Part shown: positions 6,650 to 16,117 of the stretch, one piece after another | How the letters are laid out: every line of letters begins with the position of its first letter | Numbering within the stretch: position 1 is the stretch's first letter | Assembly: GCA_036732025.1 (NCBI GenBank) | Contig: DAINDE010000003.1 | Location: 62,001-126,000, forward strand | Source: SSSZ01 sp036732025 | GTDB lineage: Bacteria > Pseudomonadota > Gammaproteobacteria > Burkholderiales > Rhodocyclaceae | Length of the DNA: 64,000 nucleotides | Reading direction: 5' to 3' | Translations under genes and position numbers: made by a program | Notes under the pieces: generated by a model | Databases searched by the model: none | The model's input: the letters and a program-made list of their open reading frames with translations, nothing else | Told to the model about the DNA's origin: nothing

Positions 6650-8836
6650 ATGAGTACGTGCAATTCCCAAGCCTGCGGCTGCACAGGCCCGGCACCTAAC
6701 CCGAACACCGCGACCCCGGCCGCGGACATCACCGACGGCACACGCACGATGCTGGTCATCGCCAAGATGGATTGTCCCACCGAGGAGGCGCTGATCCGCA
6801 GCAAGCTCGCCGGCATGGCGGGGATCGGCGCTCTTGAGTTCAAACTCATGCAGCGCACGCTGACGCTTACCCACACCCCGGCGGCGCTAGCGCCAGCCAT
6901 CGAAGCCATCCGGTCGCTGGGCATGGAGGCGGTAGTGCAAAGCGGCCTTGGTGGCCAGGCCGAAGCAGCCCCCCCCGAGAAGACCCGCTGGTGGCCGCTC
7001 GCCCTGTCGGGCCTGTTGGCGACCACCGCCGAGGTGGTGCACTGGTTCGACGGCGGCGACCATACGGCAGAAGCGATCTTGGCCGTTCTGGCCATCCTGA
7101 TCGGCGGCCTGCCCACTTACAAGAAAGGCTGGATCGCCCTCCGGAACCGCAATCTCAACATGAATGCCCTCATGTCCCTTGCGGTAACCGGAGCACTCCT
7201 GATCGGCCAGTGGCCCGAGGGAGCCATGGTGATGTTCCTCTTCGCCTTGGCTGAAGTTATCGAGGCCAAGTCACTCGACCGGGCACGCCACGCGATCCGG
7301 GGCCTGATGGCGCTCGCCCCGGAGACGGCAACAGTCTGCCAGGCCGATGGCGATTGGAGTGAGGTCGCAGCCGGCGCCGTTCCTCTGGATGCCCGGGTGC
7401 GGGTCAGACCCGGGGAACGCATCGCGCTCGATGGGGTCGTTATTGCCGGCGCCTCCACGGTCAACCAGGCGCCCATTACGGGCGAAAGCCTGCCGGTCGA
7501 GAAATCCGCAGGCGCTCCGGTATTCGCCGGCACCATCAACCTGAGCGGATCGTTCGAGTTCCGGGTAACCGCCACGGCCACTAACTCCACGCTCGCCCGC
7601 ATCATCCATGCGGTCGAGGCAGCCCAGGGCTCTCGGGCACCGACGCAGCGCTTCGTCGACCAGTTCGCCCGCATCTATACGCCCGCCGTTTTCGTGGTCG
7701 CCCTCGGCATGGCCATGGTGCCGCCCGTCGTACTTGGCCTGCCTTGGTTCGATGCCGTCTATCGGGCGCTAGTGCTGCTGGTGATCGCCTGCCCATGCGC
7801 TCTGGTAATTTCGACGCCGGTGACTATCGTCAGCGGGCTGGCGACCGCCGCCCGCCACGGCATTCTCGTCAAGGGAGGGGCCTATCTGGAGGCCGGGCGC
7901 CAGTTAGCGGTGGTGGCCATCGACAAGACCGGAACGCTGACCCACGGCCGACCCGAACAGACCGACTTCGAGCGTCTGGCCGACGGCGATGACGGGGCGG
8001 TCCGCAGCCTTGCGGCCAGCCTCGCCGGCCGCTCCGACCATCCGGTCTCCCTGGCCATTGCCCAGGCGGCAAATGAGGCCGGCATTCCCGTCCGGGAAGT
8101 GGAGGACTTCGCCGCCATTCCGGGACGGGGTGTCCGTGGTCGAATTGATGGACGGCTGTACCAATTGGGCAACCACCGCCTCATTGAGGAATTGAAACTC
8201 TGCTCGCCGGTGCTGGAGAACCGGCTCGATGCCGTGGAGCGCCAGGGCAAAACGGTCGTGTTGCTGGCGGATGAAACGCAAGTGCTGGCGATATTCGCCG
8301 TTGCCGACACGGTGCGGGGTTGGAGCCGCGAGGCGGTTGCCGAACTGCACAGTCTCGGCGTAAAGGTCGTCATGCTCACCGGCGACAATCCCCATACCGC
8401 CGAAGCTATCGCAGCCCAGGTCGGCATCACGGATGCCCGAGGCAACCAGTTGCCCGAGGACAAGCTCGCCGCCATCGATTCCCTGCGCTCGCCCGCCGGC
8501 CAGGTCGGCATGGTCGGCGACGGTATCAACGACGCCCCGGCGCTCGTCCGTGCCGACATCGGTTTCGCCATGGGGGCCGCCGGCACCGACACCGCCATCG
8601 AGACGGCCGACGTGGCTCTGATGGACGACGATCTGCGCAAGATCGCACTGTTCATTCGCCTCTCGCGCCGGACGGCCTCCGTCCTGCAGCAGAACATCGC
8701 GCTCGCCCTCGGCATCAAGGCCGTCTTCATCGGCCTGGTCTTCATCGGCCAGGCAACCATGTGGATGGCGGTCTTCGCCGACATGGGCGCGAGCCTCTTG
8801 GTGGTAGCCAACGGTTTGCGGTTGCTGAGGAAATGA
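6650..8836 (+). CDS. cadA: Heavy-metal P1B-type ATPase (Cd/Zn/Pb exporter)
   Basis: A 728-residue inner-membrane ATPase that should export divalent soft metals to the periplasm. The N-terminus is Cys-rich (STCNSQACGC), followed by a metal-binding-like domain with MDCPTEE (residues 40-46). Then come the transmembrane CPC motif (about 381-383), the phosphorylation loop DKTGTLT (from about 425) and the hinge GDGINDAP (about 623). CPC plus MDCPTEE indicates the Zn/Cd/Pb group. The start at 6650 was chosen over 6611 because the latter lies inside the -10 box. Controlled by the divergent cadR. Confidence 0.93.
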   Translation: MSTCNSQACGCTGPAPNPNTATPAADITDGTRTMLVIAKMDCPTEEALIRSKLAGMAGIGALEFKLMQRTLTLTHTPAALAPAIEAIRSLGMEAVVQSGLGGQAEAAPPEKTRWWPLALSGLLATTAEVVHWFDGGDHTAEAILAVLAILIGGLPTYKKGWIALRNRNLNMNALMSLAVTGALLIGQWPEGAMVMFLFALAEVIEAKSLDRARHAIRGLMALAPETATVCQADGDWSEVAAGAVPLDARVRVRPGERIALDGVVIAGASTVNQAPITGESLPVEKSAGAPVFAGTINLSGSFEFRVTATATNSTLARIIHAVEAAQGSRAPTQRFVDQFARIYTPAVFVVALGMAMVPPVVLGLPWFDAVYRALVLLVIACPCALVISTPVTIVSGLATAARHGILVKGGAYLEAGRQLAVVAIDKTGTLTHGRPEQTDFERLADGDDGAVRSLAASLAGRSDHPVSLAIAQAANEAGIPVREVEDFAAIPGRGVRGRIDGRLYQLGNHRLIEELKLCSPVLENRLDAVERQGKTVVLLADETQVLAIFAVADTVRGWSREAVAELHSLGVKVVMLTGDNPHTAEAIAAQVGITDARGNQLPEDKLAAIDSLRSPAGQVGMVGDGINDAPALVRADIGFAMGAAGTDTAIETADVALMDDDLRKIALFIRLSRRTASVLQQNIALALGIKAVFIGLVFIGQATMWMAVFADMGASLLVVANGLRLLRK

Positions 8837-8932
8837 AATTTTCCGCGGCATGTCTCACGACAGCGAAGGAATTCAGTGGCACATCCCATTCGGGACTGCC
8901 GTGTGTGTAACCCGCTTCAAGGAGAAACGACC

Positions 8933-9433
8933 ATGAAGAAGACGATGTTAACCGTTGCGATGTCCGCTGCCCTGTTTGCCGCCATCCCTGCTCAGGCACA
9001 ACCAGCAGGTCCTGCCGACCGAGGTGCTGCCACGAAGCCGGCAGCGCCCAGTCCGGCGGAATTCGACAGGCAGATGGCCCTGGTCCAGGAGAACATGAAG
9101 AAGATGCAGGAGCAGATGGACAAGATCCGCCAGACCCAGGACCCGCAGGAGCGGCAGAAACTGCTTCAAGAGCACTGGACCACCATGCAGAACAACATGC
9201 AGATGATGCACGGCATGGGCGGGCCGGGGACGATGGGCTGTTGCATGGGCGGGGGGCACATGATGGGCGGCCGCATGATGATGGGCGGGCCGATGATGGG
9301 ATGGCAGGACTATTCGAAGCTCACGCCGCAGCAGATGAAACAGCGCCAGTACATGATGGACCGGTACATGGGCATGCAGCAGATGATGATGGACCACATG
9401 ATGCAGCATCAGCAGTACATGTGGATGCGGTGA
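8933..9433 (+). CDS. Periplasmic Met/His-rich metal-binding protein
   Basis: A 166-residue protein with a clear signal peptide (MKKTMLTVAMSAALFAAIPAQAQ). A charged helix (residues about 45-85, FDRQMALVQENMKKMQEQMD) follows, then a long tail dominated by Met, Gly, Gln and His (MMHGMGG, GGHMMGGRMM, MMMDHMMQHQQYMW). Such Met/His clusters bind Cu(I)/Ag(I) or other soft metals in periplasmic chaperones. GGAG lies ahead of the ATG. Located between cadA and the RND efflux genes, it probably buffers metal in the periplasm. No named family assigned. Confidence 0.75.
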   Translation: MKKTMLTVAMSAALFAAIPAQAQPAGPADRGAATKPAAPSPAEFDRQMALVQENMKKMQEQMDKIRQTQDPQERQKLLQEHWTTMQNNMQMMHGMGGPGTMGCCMGGGHMMGGRMMMGGPMMGWQDYSKLTPQQMKQRQYMMDRYMGMQQMMMDHMMQHQQYMWMR

Positions 9434-9531
9434 CCGGGCGTCCTGGTTCCTGCCGGCCCCGGAACGAATCCCATGGGATATTTCGGGGCCTGAATTGACT
9501 GCGCCCCGCCAAATAGGAATAATTTTCAACC

Positions 9532-9885
9532 ATGATTCGCCGTTCCCGCTTCCGCTCCCTGATTGCGATGCTGCTGGCCTTTTGCCTGGTCAGCGTGTCG
9601 CTGTGGAGCTATGGGGCGGAAGCGACCGCCGATGCAGTGTCGGACGAAATCGCCCACTTTTTTCCGACTCCGGGCGATTTGCCCGATCCAGGCTTCGCCG
9701 ACCTGCACTGCAACCACGGTTGCCATGCGCAATCCCATCTGACCGGGACGGAGTGCGGCCATGCGCCACTCTTCCCGATGCTCTTTGCTGCCCAGGAACA
9801 CCTGAGCCTGCCAGACCGGGCGAGAGTCCCGAGCCGTCCGAGCGACGGTCCCTTCCGCCCCCCGCGAACCTCCTTTCAAGCCTGA
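9532..9885 (+). CDS. CzcI-like small exported protein
   Basis: Encodes 117 residues with a signal-like N-terminus (LIAMLLAFCLVSVSLWSYGA). A central Cys/His cluster (HCNHGCHAQSHLTGTECGH, about residues 59-77) could bind metal, and the C-terminus is Pro/Arg-rich. Size, position just before czcC and the Cys/His cluster resemble CzcI, a putative regulator at czc loci. Sequence identity looks low, so the name is a positional inference. Confidence 0.55.
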   Translation: MIRRSRFRSLIAMLLAFCLVSVSLWSYGAEATADAVSDEIAHFFPTPGDLPDPGFADLHCNHGCHAQSHLTGTECGHAPLFPMLFAAQEHLSLPDRARVPSRPSDGPFRPPRTSFQA

Positions 9886-9952
9886 GTCCAGTCGTTCGTC
9901 TTGACCCACGGCGGGCGCCGTCGCGCCTGCCAGTGCTTGAAAGGTATTATCC

Positions 9953-11260
9953 ATGCGGTTTTGCGGCTATCTTGCCGCGGTGCGCCCGTCGCGGCGTGCC
10001 GTCGTTATCGTCGCCGGGGCATGTCTCGCCCTGGCCCTTCCCCTGGCGCCGGCCCGAGCGGCGGCCTCCCTGACCCTCGAAGAAACCTGGCGCCTCGCCG
10101 AAGCCGCCAATCCGACCCTGCGCACCGCGCAGGCCAGGCTGGCGGCGGCCGAAGGCGAAGTCGCCGACGCGCGCAGTCTCCTTTGGAACAATCCCCAACT
10201 CGCCCTCGAACGGGTACGCCGGACGGTCCCGCAGACGGGCCTTGCCGCCGACCAGCAGCGGGAGTGGAATGCCGGCCTTGCGCAGACCTTCGAAATCGCC
10301 GGGCAGCCGGGCTACCGCCGTGAGGCGGCCAGCCAGGCGCTGGCGGCCCTGCAGGCGGCGCTGCAGGAAACCCGTCGCCAGGTCCGTGCCGATATCGAGC
10401 GGCGCTTTGTCCAGGTGCTCGCGTTGCAACTTCGCATCGCCACCGAGGCAGAGGCGCTCAAGCTGGTCGAGGACGCCGCGGCAGCCGTGCAGAAGCGAGT
10501 GACGGCGGGCGAGGACAGCCGCCTCGACGGCAATTTGGCCGCGGTGGAAGCGGAGCGCGGACGCAACCAGCTCGCCAACCTGCGGGAGCGGCTCACCGAA
10601 GCCCGGGCCGAGCTGGCCAGCGCCCTGCAGATGGCGCCCGACAGCCTGCCCGAGGTCGCCGGCGATCTGATGCCCGCAGCCCCGACCTATACCCTCGACC
10701 AGTTGCTCGAAACGGCCCGCTCGCGGCCGCAACTGCGCGCCCTGGAACTGCAGGAAGCGGCGGCGGCCAGCCGCCTCGGCCTGGAACGGGCCGCGGTCTA
10801 CCCGGACATCACCGTCGGGCTGACGGCCGGCCGCGAAGGGCCCAATGACGCCCGGGAAAAGGTGGTGGGCCTCAACCTGTCGTTGCCGCTGCCGCTCTTT
10901 CGCCGCAACGCCGCGGGCATCGGCCGGGCCAGCACCGAACTCACCCAGGCGCAGATCGAGCGGCAGGTCGCCGGCCGGGACATTCCCGCCCAGGTGCGCG
11001 CCCTGTGGCTCAACGTCGACAGCCTGCGGGCCCGGGTGAAGCGCCTGGAGGAGAAGGTGCTGGCCAGCCTCGACCAGAACCAGCGCCTGTCGGCCACCGC
11101 CTATCGCGCCGGCGAGATCGGCCTCCTGCAGCTCATCGTGGTGAATCGGCAGGTGCTCGACGGGCGCCGCGACCTGGTCGATGCCCGCAGCGAACTGCGG
11201 CTCGCCACCATCGCCCTCGAAGCAGCGGCCGGCTGGCCGGGAGCAGGCGACACGCGATGA
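9953..11260 (+). CDS. czcC: CzcC-type outer-membrane efflux protein
   Basis: A 435-residue TolC-family protein with a signal peptide ending near APARAAA. Two repeated long-helix segments (from LTLEETWRLAEAANPTLRTA, and again after about residue 220) are typical of the outer-membrane channel of RND exporters. Its stop overlaps an ATG (11257), and czcB and czcA follow, forming one operon. It should provide the exit duct for CzcBA. Confidence 0.88.
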   Translation: MRFCGYLAAVRPSRRAVVIVAGACLALALPLAPARAAASLTLEETWRLAEAANPTLRTAQARLAAAEGEVADARSLLWNNPQLALERVRRTVPQTGLAADQQREWNAGLAQTFEIAGQPGYRREAASQALAALQAALQETRRQVRADIERRFVQVLALQLRIATEAEALKLVEDAAAAVQKRVTAGEDSRLDGNLAAVEAERGRNQLANLRERLTEARAELASALQMAPDSLPEVAGDLMPAAPTYTLDQLLETARSRPQLRALELQEAAAASRLGLERAAVYPDITVGLTAGREGPNDAREKVVGLNLSLPLPLFRRNAAGIGRASTELTQAQIERQVAGRDIPAQVRALWLNVDSLRARVKRLEEKVLASLDQNQRLSATAYRAGEIGLLQLIVVNRQVLDGRRDLVDARSELRLATIALEAAAGWPGAGDTR

Positions 11261-11310
11261 ACCGGCCACTGAAGCTTTTCAACCACAAGAATTTTCCCAG
11301 GGGGCAATCC

Positions 11311-12543
11311 ATGCCAATACCTTCCCTTCGGCGCGCCGCCTGGCTCGCCTGCCTGGCCGGTGCGGTCGCACTGGCTGCCTGCAACAAGTCCGATCCGGCG
11401 CCGGCCGAGGCGAAGCCGGCGCCCGTCGCCAAGGAAGAAGCCGCCCCGGCCAAGAACCCGGAGGACAAGGAGGCCGACGGCAAGTCGGCCGAAGCCGGCG
11501 AAGCGGGGCAATTGAAGCTATCCGCCGAGGAAATCGAGACCGCCGGCATCCAGGTCGAAGCGCTGGCGGCGCAATCGGTCGCGGACCAGGTGGTGCTGAC
11601 CGCCACCATCCGCGCCAACCAGGAGCGCATCGCCCATGTCGCACCGCGGGTGGCGGCGCGCATCACGCAAGTCAAGGCCAAGCTCGGCGACAACGTGAAG
11701 GCCGGCCAGCCCCTGGCGCTCCTCGACAGCATGGAGCTGGGCGAGGCCCACTCCGCCTACCACCAGGCGCAAAGCCAGTTCGCCCTGGCCAAGGCCGATT
11801 TCGAACGGGCCCAGAAGCTCAAGGCCGAGGAAATCATCCCCGACAAGGATTACCTGCGCGCCCGCAGCGAATACGAAAAGGCCCGCGCCAGCCTGCGCGC
11901 CGCCGAAGATCGCCTGCGGCTCCTCGACGCCGCGCACGACGACTCGGACACGGGCCCGGTCTCGGTATTCCCGGTCAAGGCGCCGTTTGCCGGCACGGTC
12001 ATCGAGAAGAGCGCGGTGCTGGGCGAACTGGCCCAGCCGGACAAGAGCCTCTTCGTCGTGGCCGACCTGTCGAGCCTGTGGATCGAAGCCAACCTGTTCG
12101 AGAAGGATCTCGGCCGGGTGAAAGTCGGGGCGCCGGCCACGGTGACGGTGAGCGCCTATCCCGGCGAAGCCTTCCCGGGCCGGCTGACCTATATCAGCGA
12201 CACCGTGGACCGGGAAACCCGGGCGGTGCGGGCGCGGGTCGAGGTCCCCAACCCGGAGCGACGCTTGAAGCCCGAGATGTTTGCGACGGCGGCCGTCGCC
12301 ACCGCCGCCACGACCCCGGCACTGACGCTCCCGCAGACGGCAGTATTGCTGGTGAACGGCCAGCCCACCGCCTTCGTCCGCGAGGCGGGCGGCTTCGAAC
12401 CCCGTGCCGTCGAGGTGGGCGACAAGGTCGGCAGCCGCATTGTCGTCAAGGGCGGCGTCAAGGCCGGCGAAACGGTGGTGGTGGCGGGCGCCTATGCGCT
12501 CAAGGCGCGCCTCCTCAAGTCGCAGATCGGCGACGCGGACTAA
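11311..12543 (+). CDS. czcB: CzcB-type membrane fusion lipoprotein
   Basis: A 410-residue periplasmic adaptor. The start at MPIPSLRRAAWLACLAG gives a lipoprotein signal with lipobox LAAC; an ATG at 11257 overlapping czcC is the alternative and would put about 18 residues ahead of the signal. After an Ala/Pro/Lys/Glu-rich spacer come the biotinyl-lipoyl-like (RITQVKAKLGDNVKAGQPLA), coiled-coil hairpin (about 170-215) and beta-barrel domains. It links CzcA to CzcC. Confidence 0.87.
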   Translation: MPIPSLRRAAWLACLAGAVALAACNKSDPAPAEAKPAPVAKEEAAPAKNPEDKEADGKSAEAGEAGQLKLSAEEIETAGIQVEALAAQSVADQVVLTATIRANQERIAHVAPRVAARITQVKAKLGDNVKAGQPLALLDSMELGEAHSAYHQAQSQFALAKADFERAQKLKAEEIIPDKDYLRARSEYEKARASLRAAEDRLRLLDAAHDDSDTGPVSVFPVKAPFAGTVIEKSAVLGELAQPDKSLFVVADLSSLWIEANLFEKDLGRVKVGAPATVTVSAYPGEAFPGRLTYISDTVDRETRAVRARVEVPNPERRLKPEMFATAAVATAATTPALTLPQTAVLLVNGQPTAFVREAGGFEPRAVEVGDKVGSRIVVKGGVKAGETVVVAGAYALKARLLKSQIGDAD

Positions 12544-12552
12544 GGGGTCGCC

Positions 12553-15500
12553 ATGCTCAACAACATTGTCGACATCTCGCTGCGCTACAAGCTTCTGGTG
12601 CTGGTGGGATTCCTGCTCGTCGTGGTCTTCGGCATCCAGGCGTTCCGCACGGTGCCGGTGGATGCCTTCCCGGACGTGACGCCGGTGCAGGTCAATATCT
12701 ACACCGAATCGCCGGGACTGGCCGCCGAGGATGTGGAGAAGCTCCTCACCTTCCCGGTGGAAACCGCCATGGCCGGCCTGCCCGGGGTCGAGGAAATCCG
12801 CTCGGTCTCCCTGTTCGGGCTCTCCTACGTGAGCGTCTATTTCAAGGACACCGTGGACATCTACTTCGCCCGCCGCCTGGCCGGCGAAAAGCTCCTCGAA
12901 GCCCGGGAGCGGATTCCCGAGGGCTACGGCGAGCCGAGCCTGGGGCCGAATACCTCGGGGCTGGGCCAGGTGTTCTGGTACACCGTCGAGGCGGCCGACC
13001 GGAAGCTTTCGACCATGGACCTGCGCACCCTGCAGGACTGGAACGTGCGGCTCATGCTGCGCACCGCCGCCGGCGTGGACGACGTGGTTTCCTGGGGCGG
13101 CGACGAGAAGCAGTTCCAGGTGCTCATCCAGCCGCAGAAGCTGATCAAGTACGGCTTGAGCTTCAAGGCGGTGATGGAGGCGCTGACCGCCAACAACCGC
13201 CAAGTCGGCGGCCAGTACGTGAATCTCGGGCAGGAGCAGTACCTGGTGCGCGGCCTGGGATTGGTCACCAATAGCCGCGACATCGGCAACATCGTGATCA
13301 CCCAGCACGAGGGCGCGCCGATCTATGTACGCGACGTGGCCGAAGTGAAGGAGGCGCCCAGCCTGCGTTTCGGCGCGGTGACCAAGGACGGCCGGGAAGT
13401 GGTGCTGGGGCAGGCGCTGGCGCGCATCAACGAAAACGCCAAGAACGTCGTCGATGCGGTGAAGACCAAGCTCAAGGTGGCCCAGCAGGCATTGCCGGCA
13501 GGCGTCACCATCACCCCGGAGTACGACCGCACGGAGCTGGTCGAGAAGGCCCTCAAGACCGCTGAGAGTGCGCTGCTGGAAGGGTCGATCCTGGTGGCGG
13601 TAGTCCTCTTCCTGTTCCTCGGCGAAATCCGCTCGGCCATCGTTGTGGTCGTCACCCTGCCGCTCGCCATGCTGATCGCCTTCATCCTCATGCAGTATTT
13701 CGGGATGTCGGCCAACCTGATGTCGCTGGCGGGGCTCGCCATCGGCATCGGCATGATGGTGGACGGCGCGGTGGTGATGGTCGAGAACAGCTTCCGCCTG
13801 CTCTCCCACCAGGCCGGCAAGGCGGTCAACCAGACGCATGTGATGCTGGAAGCGGCGCGGGAGGTGATCAACCCGATCGCCTTCGCCATCCTCATCATCA
13901 TCGTCGTCTTCCTGCCGCTTTTTTCGCTCACCGGCCTGGAAGGCAAGCTGTTCAAGCCCATGGCGCTCACCATCGCCTTCGCCATGATGGGCTCGCTCAT
14001 TCTGACGCTCACCCTGGTCCCGGTACTGGCGGCGCTGATCCTGAAGCCAAAGGAAGAGAAGGACACCTTCATCCTGCGCCACGCCAAGCGGCTCTACCTG
14101 CCGCTGCTGGACTGGGCTCTCGACCGCAAGAAGCAGGTGATCGGCAGCGCCCTGGCGCTGCTGGTGGCGGCACTCGCCGTCTTCCCCTTCCTCGGCAAGG
14201 AGTTCATGCCCACCCTGCAGGAGGGCACGCTCATGTTCCGCGTCACCGGCATTCCCTCCACGTCGCTGGAGGAGAGTCTCGGCGTGGCCAAACGCATCGA
14301 CGCCGCCCTGAAGCAGCAGTTTCCCCAGGTGAAGTCCACCCTCGCCACCATCGGCCGTGCCGAGAAAGGCGAGACGGCGGACGTGAATTACATGGAAGTG
14401 CTGGTGGACGTGAAGCCGGCAGAAGAATGGCCGGAGCGCATGAGCATGCCGGAACTCGCCCATGAAATGCAGGAATCCCTGGAAAAGGCCATTCCCACCG
14501 TGGTGTTCGGCGCCACCCAGCCCATCCAGATGCGGGTCGAGGAACTCATCTCCGGCGTGCGGGCGACCCTGGCCCTCAAGATCTACGGCGAGGACCTCTC
14601 AACGCTGGATCGCCTGGCCGGCCAGATGAAGGCCGTGCTCGACCAGGTGCCCGGCGTCGCCGACCTGTCCCTGGAGGCGAACAAGGGCAAGCCGCAGATG
14701 GTGATCAAGGTCAATCGCGACGAGGCGGCCCGCTACGGCATCAATGCCGACGAGATCCTGGAAGTGGTGCAGGCCGGCATCGGCGGCAAGACGGTGTCGA
14801 CCATTATCGACGGCGTCAAACGCTTCGACCTTCAAGTCCGGCTGGATGCAGCCTTCCGCGACAGTCCGCAGGCGATCGCTGACATCCCCATCCGCACCCA
14901 GTCCGGGGCGCTGGTGCCCTTGTCCCGGGTGGCCACGGTTGAGATGGACGAGGGCTACTCCTTCGTGCGCCGGGAACAGCTGCAGCGCTACGCGGTGATC
15001 CAGATGGACGTCAAGGGGCGTGACGTGGACGGCTTCGTGCAGGAAGCCGAGGCGAAGCTGCGGCAGCAGGTGAAGCTGCCGGCCGGCTACTGGATCGAGT
15101 GGGGCGGCGCTTTCGAGAACCAGCAGCGGGCCATGGCGCGGCTGGCGGTGATCGTGCCGCTCACCATCGGCCTCATCTTCATCCTGCTGTACACCGCCTT
15201 CAACTCGCTCACCCACGCGACGCTGATCATCGCCAACGTGCCCTTTGCCGTCATCGGCGGCGTCTTCGGGCTGGCGCTCACCGGCCAGTATGTGTCGGTG
15301 CCTTCCGCCATCGGCTTCATCGCCGTCTTCGGCGTCGCCATGTTGAACGGCATCGTGCTGGTGTCCTTCCTCAACGACCAGCGACGACGGGGCCTGTCCA
15401 TCCGCGAGGCGGTGCGCCAGGGGGCCGCCTTGCGCCTGCGGCCGGTGCTGATGACCGCTTCCGTGGCCATCCTGGGCCTCATCCCCATGCTGCTCTCGCA

Positions 15501-15645
15501 AGGGGTGGGCGCCGAAACCCAGCGGCCGCTGGCCACCGTCGTGGTGGGGGGGCTGTTCACTTCCACGGCGTTGACCCTGCTCCTGCTACCCCTCATGTAC
15601 GAGTGGGTGGAAGGCCGGCGGGAACGCAAGCAGGCATCCATTTGA
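12553..15645 (+). CDS. czcA: CzcA-type heavy-metal RND transporter
   Basis: A 1030-residue proton-driven pump of the HME-RND family. It starts MLNNIVDISLRYKLLVLVG (TM1), with large periplasmic loops and twelve expected helices. The TM4 signature GIGMMVDGAVVMVEN contains the acidic proton-relay residues. Length and architecture are complete. The signature does not by itself fix specificity; Zn/Cd/Co is suggested by the neighbouring cadA, but Cu/Ni cannot be excluded. The gene follows czcB by nine bases. Confidence 0.9.
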   Translation: MLNNIVDISLRYKLLVLVGFLLVVVFGIQAFRTVPVDAFPDVTPVQVNIYTESPGLAAEDVEKLLTFPVETAMAGLPGVEEIRSVSLFGLSYVSVYFKDTVDIYFARRLAGEKLLEARERIPEGYGEPSLGPNTSGLGQVFWYTVEAADRKLSTMDLRTLQDWNVRLMLRTAAGVDDVVSWGGDEKQFQVLIQPQKLIKYGLSFKAVMEALTANNRQVGGQYVNLGQEQYLVRGLGLVTNSRDIGNIVITQHEGAPIYVRDVAEVKEAPSLRFGAVTKDGREVVLGQALARINENAKNVVDAVKTKLKVAQQALPAGVTITPEYDRTELVEKALKTAESALLEGSILVAVVLFLFLGEIRSAIVVVVTLPLAMLIAFILMQYFGMSANLMSLAGLAIGIGMMVDGAVVMVENSFRLLSHQAGKAVNQTHVMLEAAREVINPIAFAILIIIVVFLPLFSLTGLEGKLFKPMALTIAFAMMGSLILTLTLVPVLAALILKPKEEKDTFILRHAKRLYLPLLDWALDRKKQVIGSALALLVAALAVFPFLGKEFMPTLQEGTLMFRVTGIPSTSLEESLGVAKRIDAALKQQFPQVKSTLATIGRAEKGETADVNYMEVLVDVKPAEEWPERMSMPELAHEMQESLEKAIPTVVFGATQPIQMRVEELISGVRATLALKIYGEDLSTLDRLAGQMKAVLDQVPGVADLSLEANKGKPQMVIKVNRDEAARYGINADEILEVVQAGIGGKTVSTIIDGVKRFDLQVRLDAAFRDSPQAIADIPIRTQSGALVPLSRVATVEMDEGYSFVRREQLQRYAVIQMDVKGRDVDGFVQEAEAKLRQQVKLPAGYWIEWGGAFENQQRAMARLAVIVPLTIGLIFILLYTAFNSLTHATLIIANVPFAVIGGVFGLALTGQYVSVPSAIGFIAVFGVAMLNGIVLVSFLNDQRRRGLSIREAVRQGAALRLRPVLMTASVAILGLIPMLLSQGVGAETQRPLATVVVGGLFTSTALTLLLLPLMYEWVEGRRERKQASI

Positions 15646-15693
15646 CCGGACGCCGCGGTCCCACTCCCTGGGGCTGCGGCATGGAGAATCGAC

Positions 15694-16032
15694 ATGAAAG
15701 AGATCAAGGCATTCATCCGTCAGCACCGTATCGCCGAGGTGCTCGAAGCATTGCGGGATTCGGGACTATGCCAGTCCGGCGCGGGCGCCGGCTGCCACAA
15801 CGTCACGGTATCCCGCGTGCAACGCCCGCTCGTGGAAACCGACCCGACGCAGCAGCATTACTCGATGGATTTGGCCGAACCCGTGGTGGCCGAATACAAG
15901 CTGGAACTCCTGTGCGCGGACGATCTGGCCGACACCCTGGTAGACCTCATCGCCAAAGCGGCGCACACGGGGCAGCCCGAGGCGGGGTGGGTCGTCGTGA
16001 GCGAAGTTCAGCGGGTGGAGGAGATTCGATGA
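15694..16032 (+). CDS. PII-like protein associated with czc efflux
   Basis: A 112-residue protein of PII/CutA-like ferredoxin fold, starting MKEIKAFIRQHRIAEVLEAL. The C-terminal half (YKLELLCADDLADTLVDLIAKAA to VSEVQRVEEIR) matches PII beta-alpha-beta order, while the T-loop region is replaced by a Cys-containing segment (GLCQSGAGAGCHNVTV). PII-like genes directly downstream of czcA occur in several proteobacteria and are thought to sense metal or a nucleotide. It is last in the czc operon. Confidence 0.75.
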   Translation: MKEIKAFIRQHRIAEVLEALRDSGLCQSGAGAGCHNVTVSRVQRPLVETDPTQQHYSMDLAEPVVAEYKLELLCADDLADTLVDLIAKAAHTGQPEAGWVVVSEVQRVEEIR

Positions 16033-16117
16033 GACTTCAGGAAGCAGGCAGGTGCGGCAACAAATCAATCGCAGTTCGTTCTTGATCAATTGAATCACTT
16101 GGTGAGGAGATGTTTCG

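Noticed and set aside
9947..11269. A 440-residue open frame on the minus strand opposite czcC
   Set aside because: It is the complement of a well-supported outer-membrane efflux gene; composition (Gly/Arg/His-rich) is typical of antisense frames in high-GC DNA.
11518..14463. A 981-residue open frame opposite czcB and czcA
   Set aside because: Very His/Glu/Arg-rich without any domain; it mirrors the codon structure of the efflux genes on the other strand.
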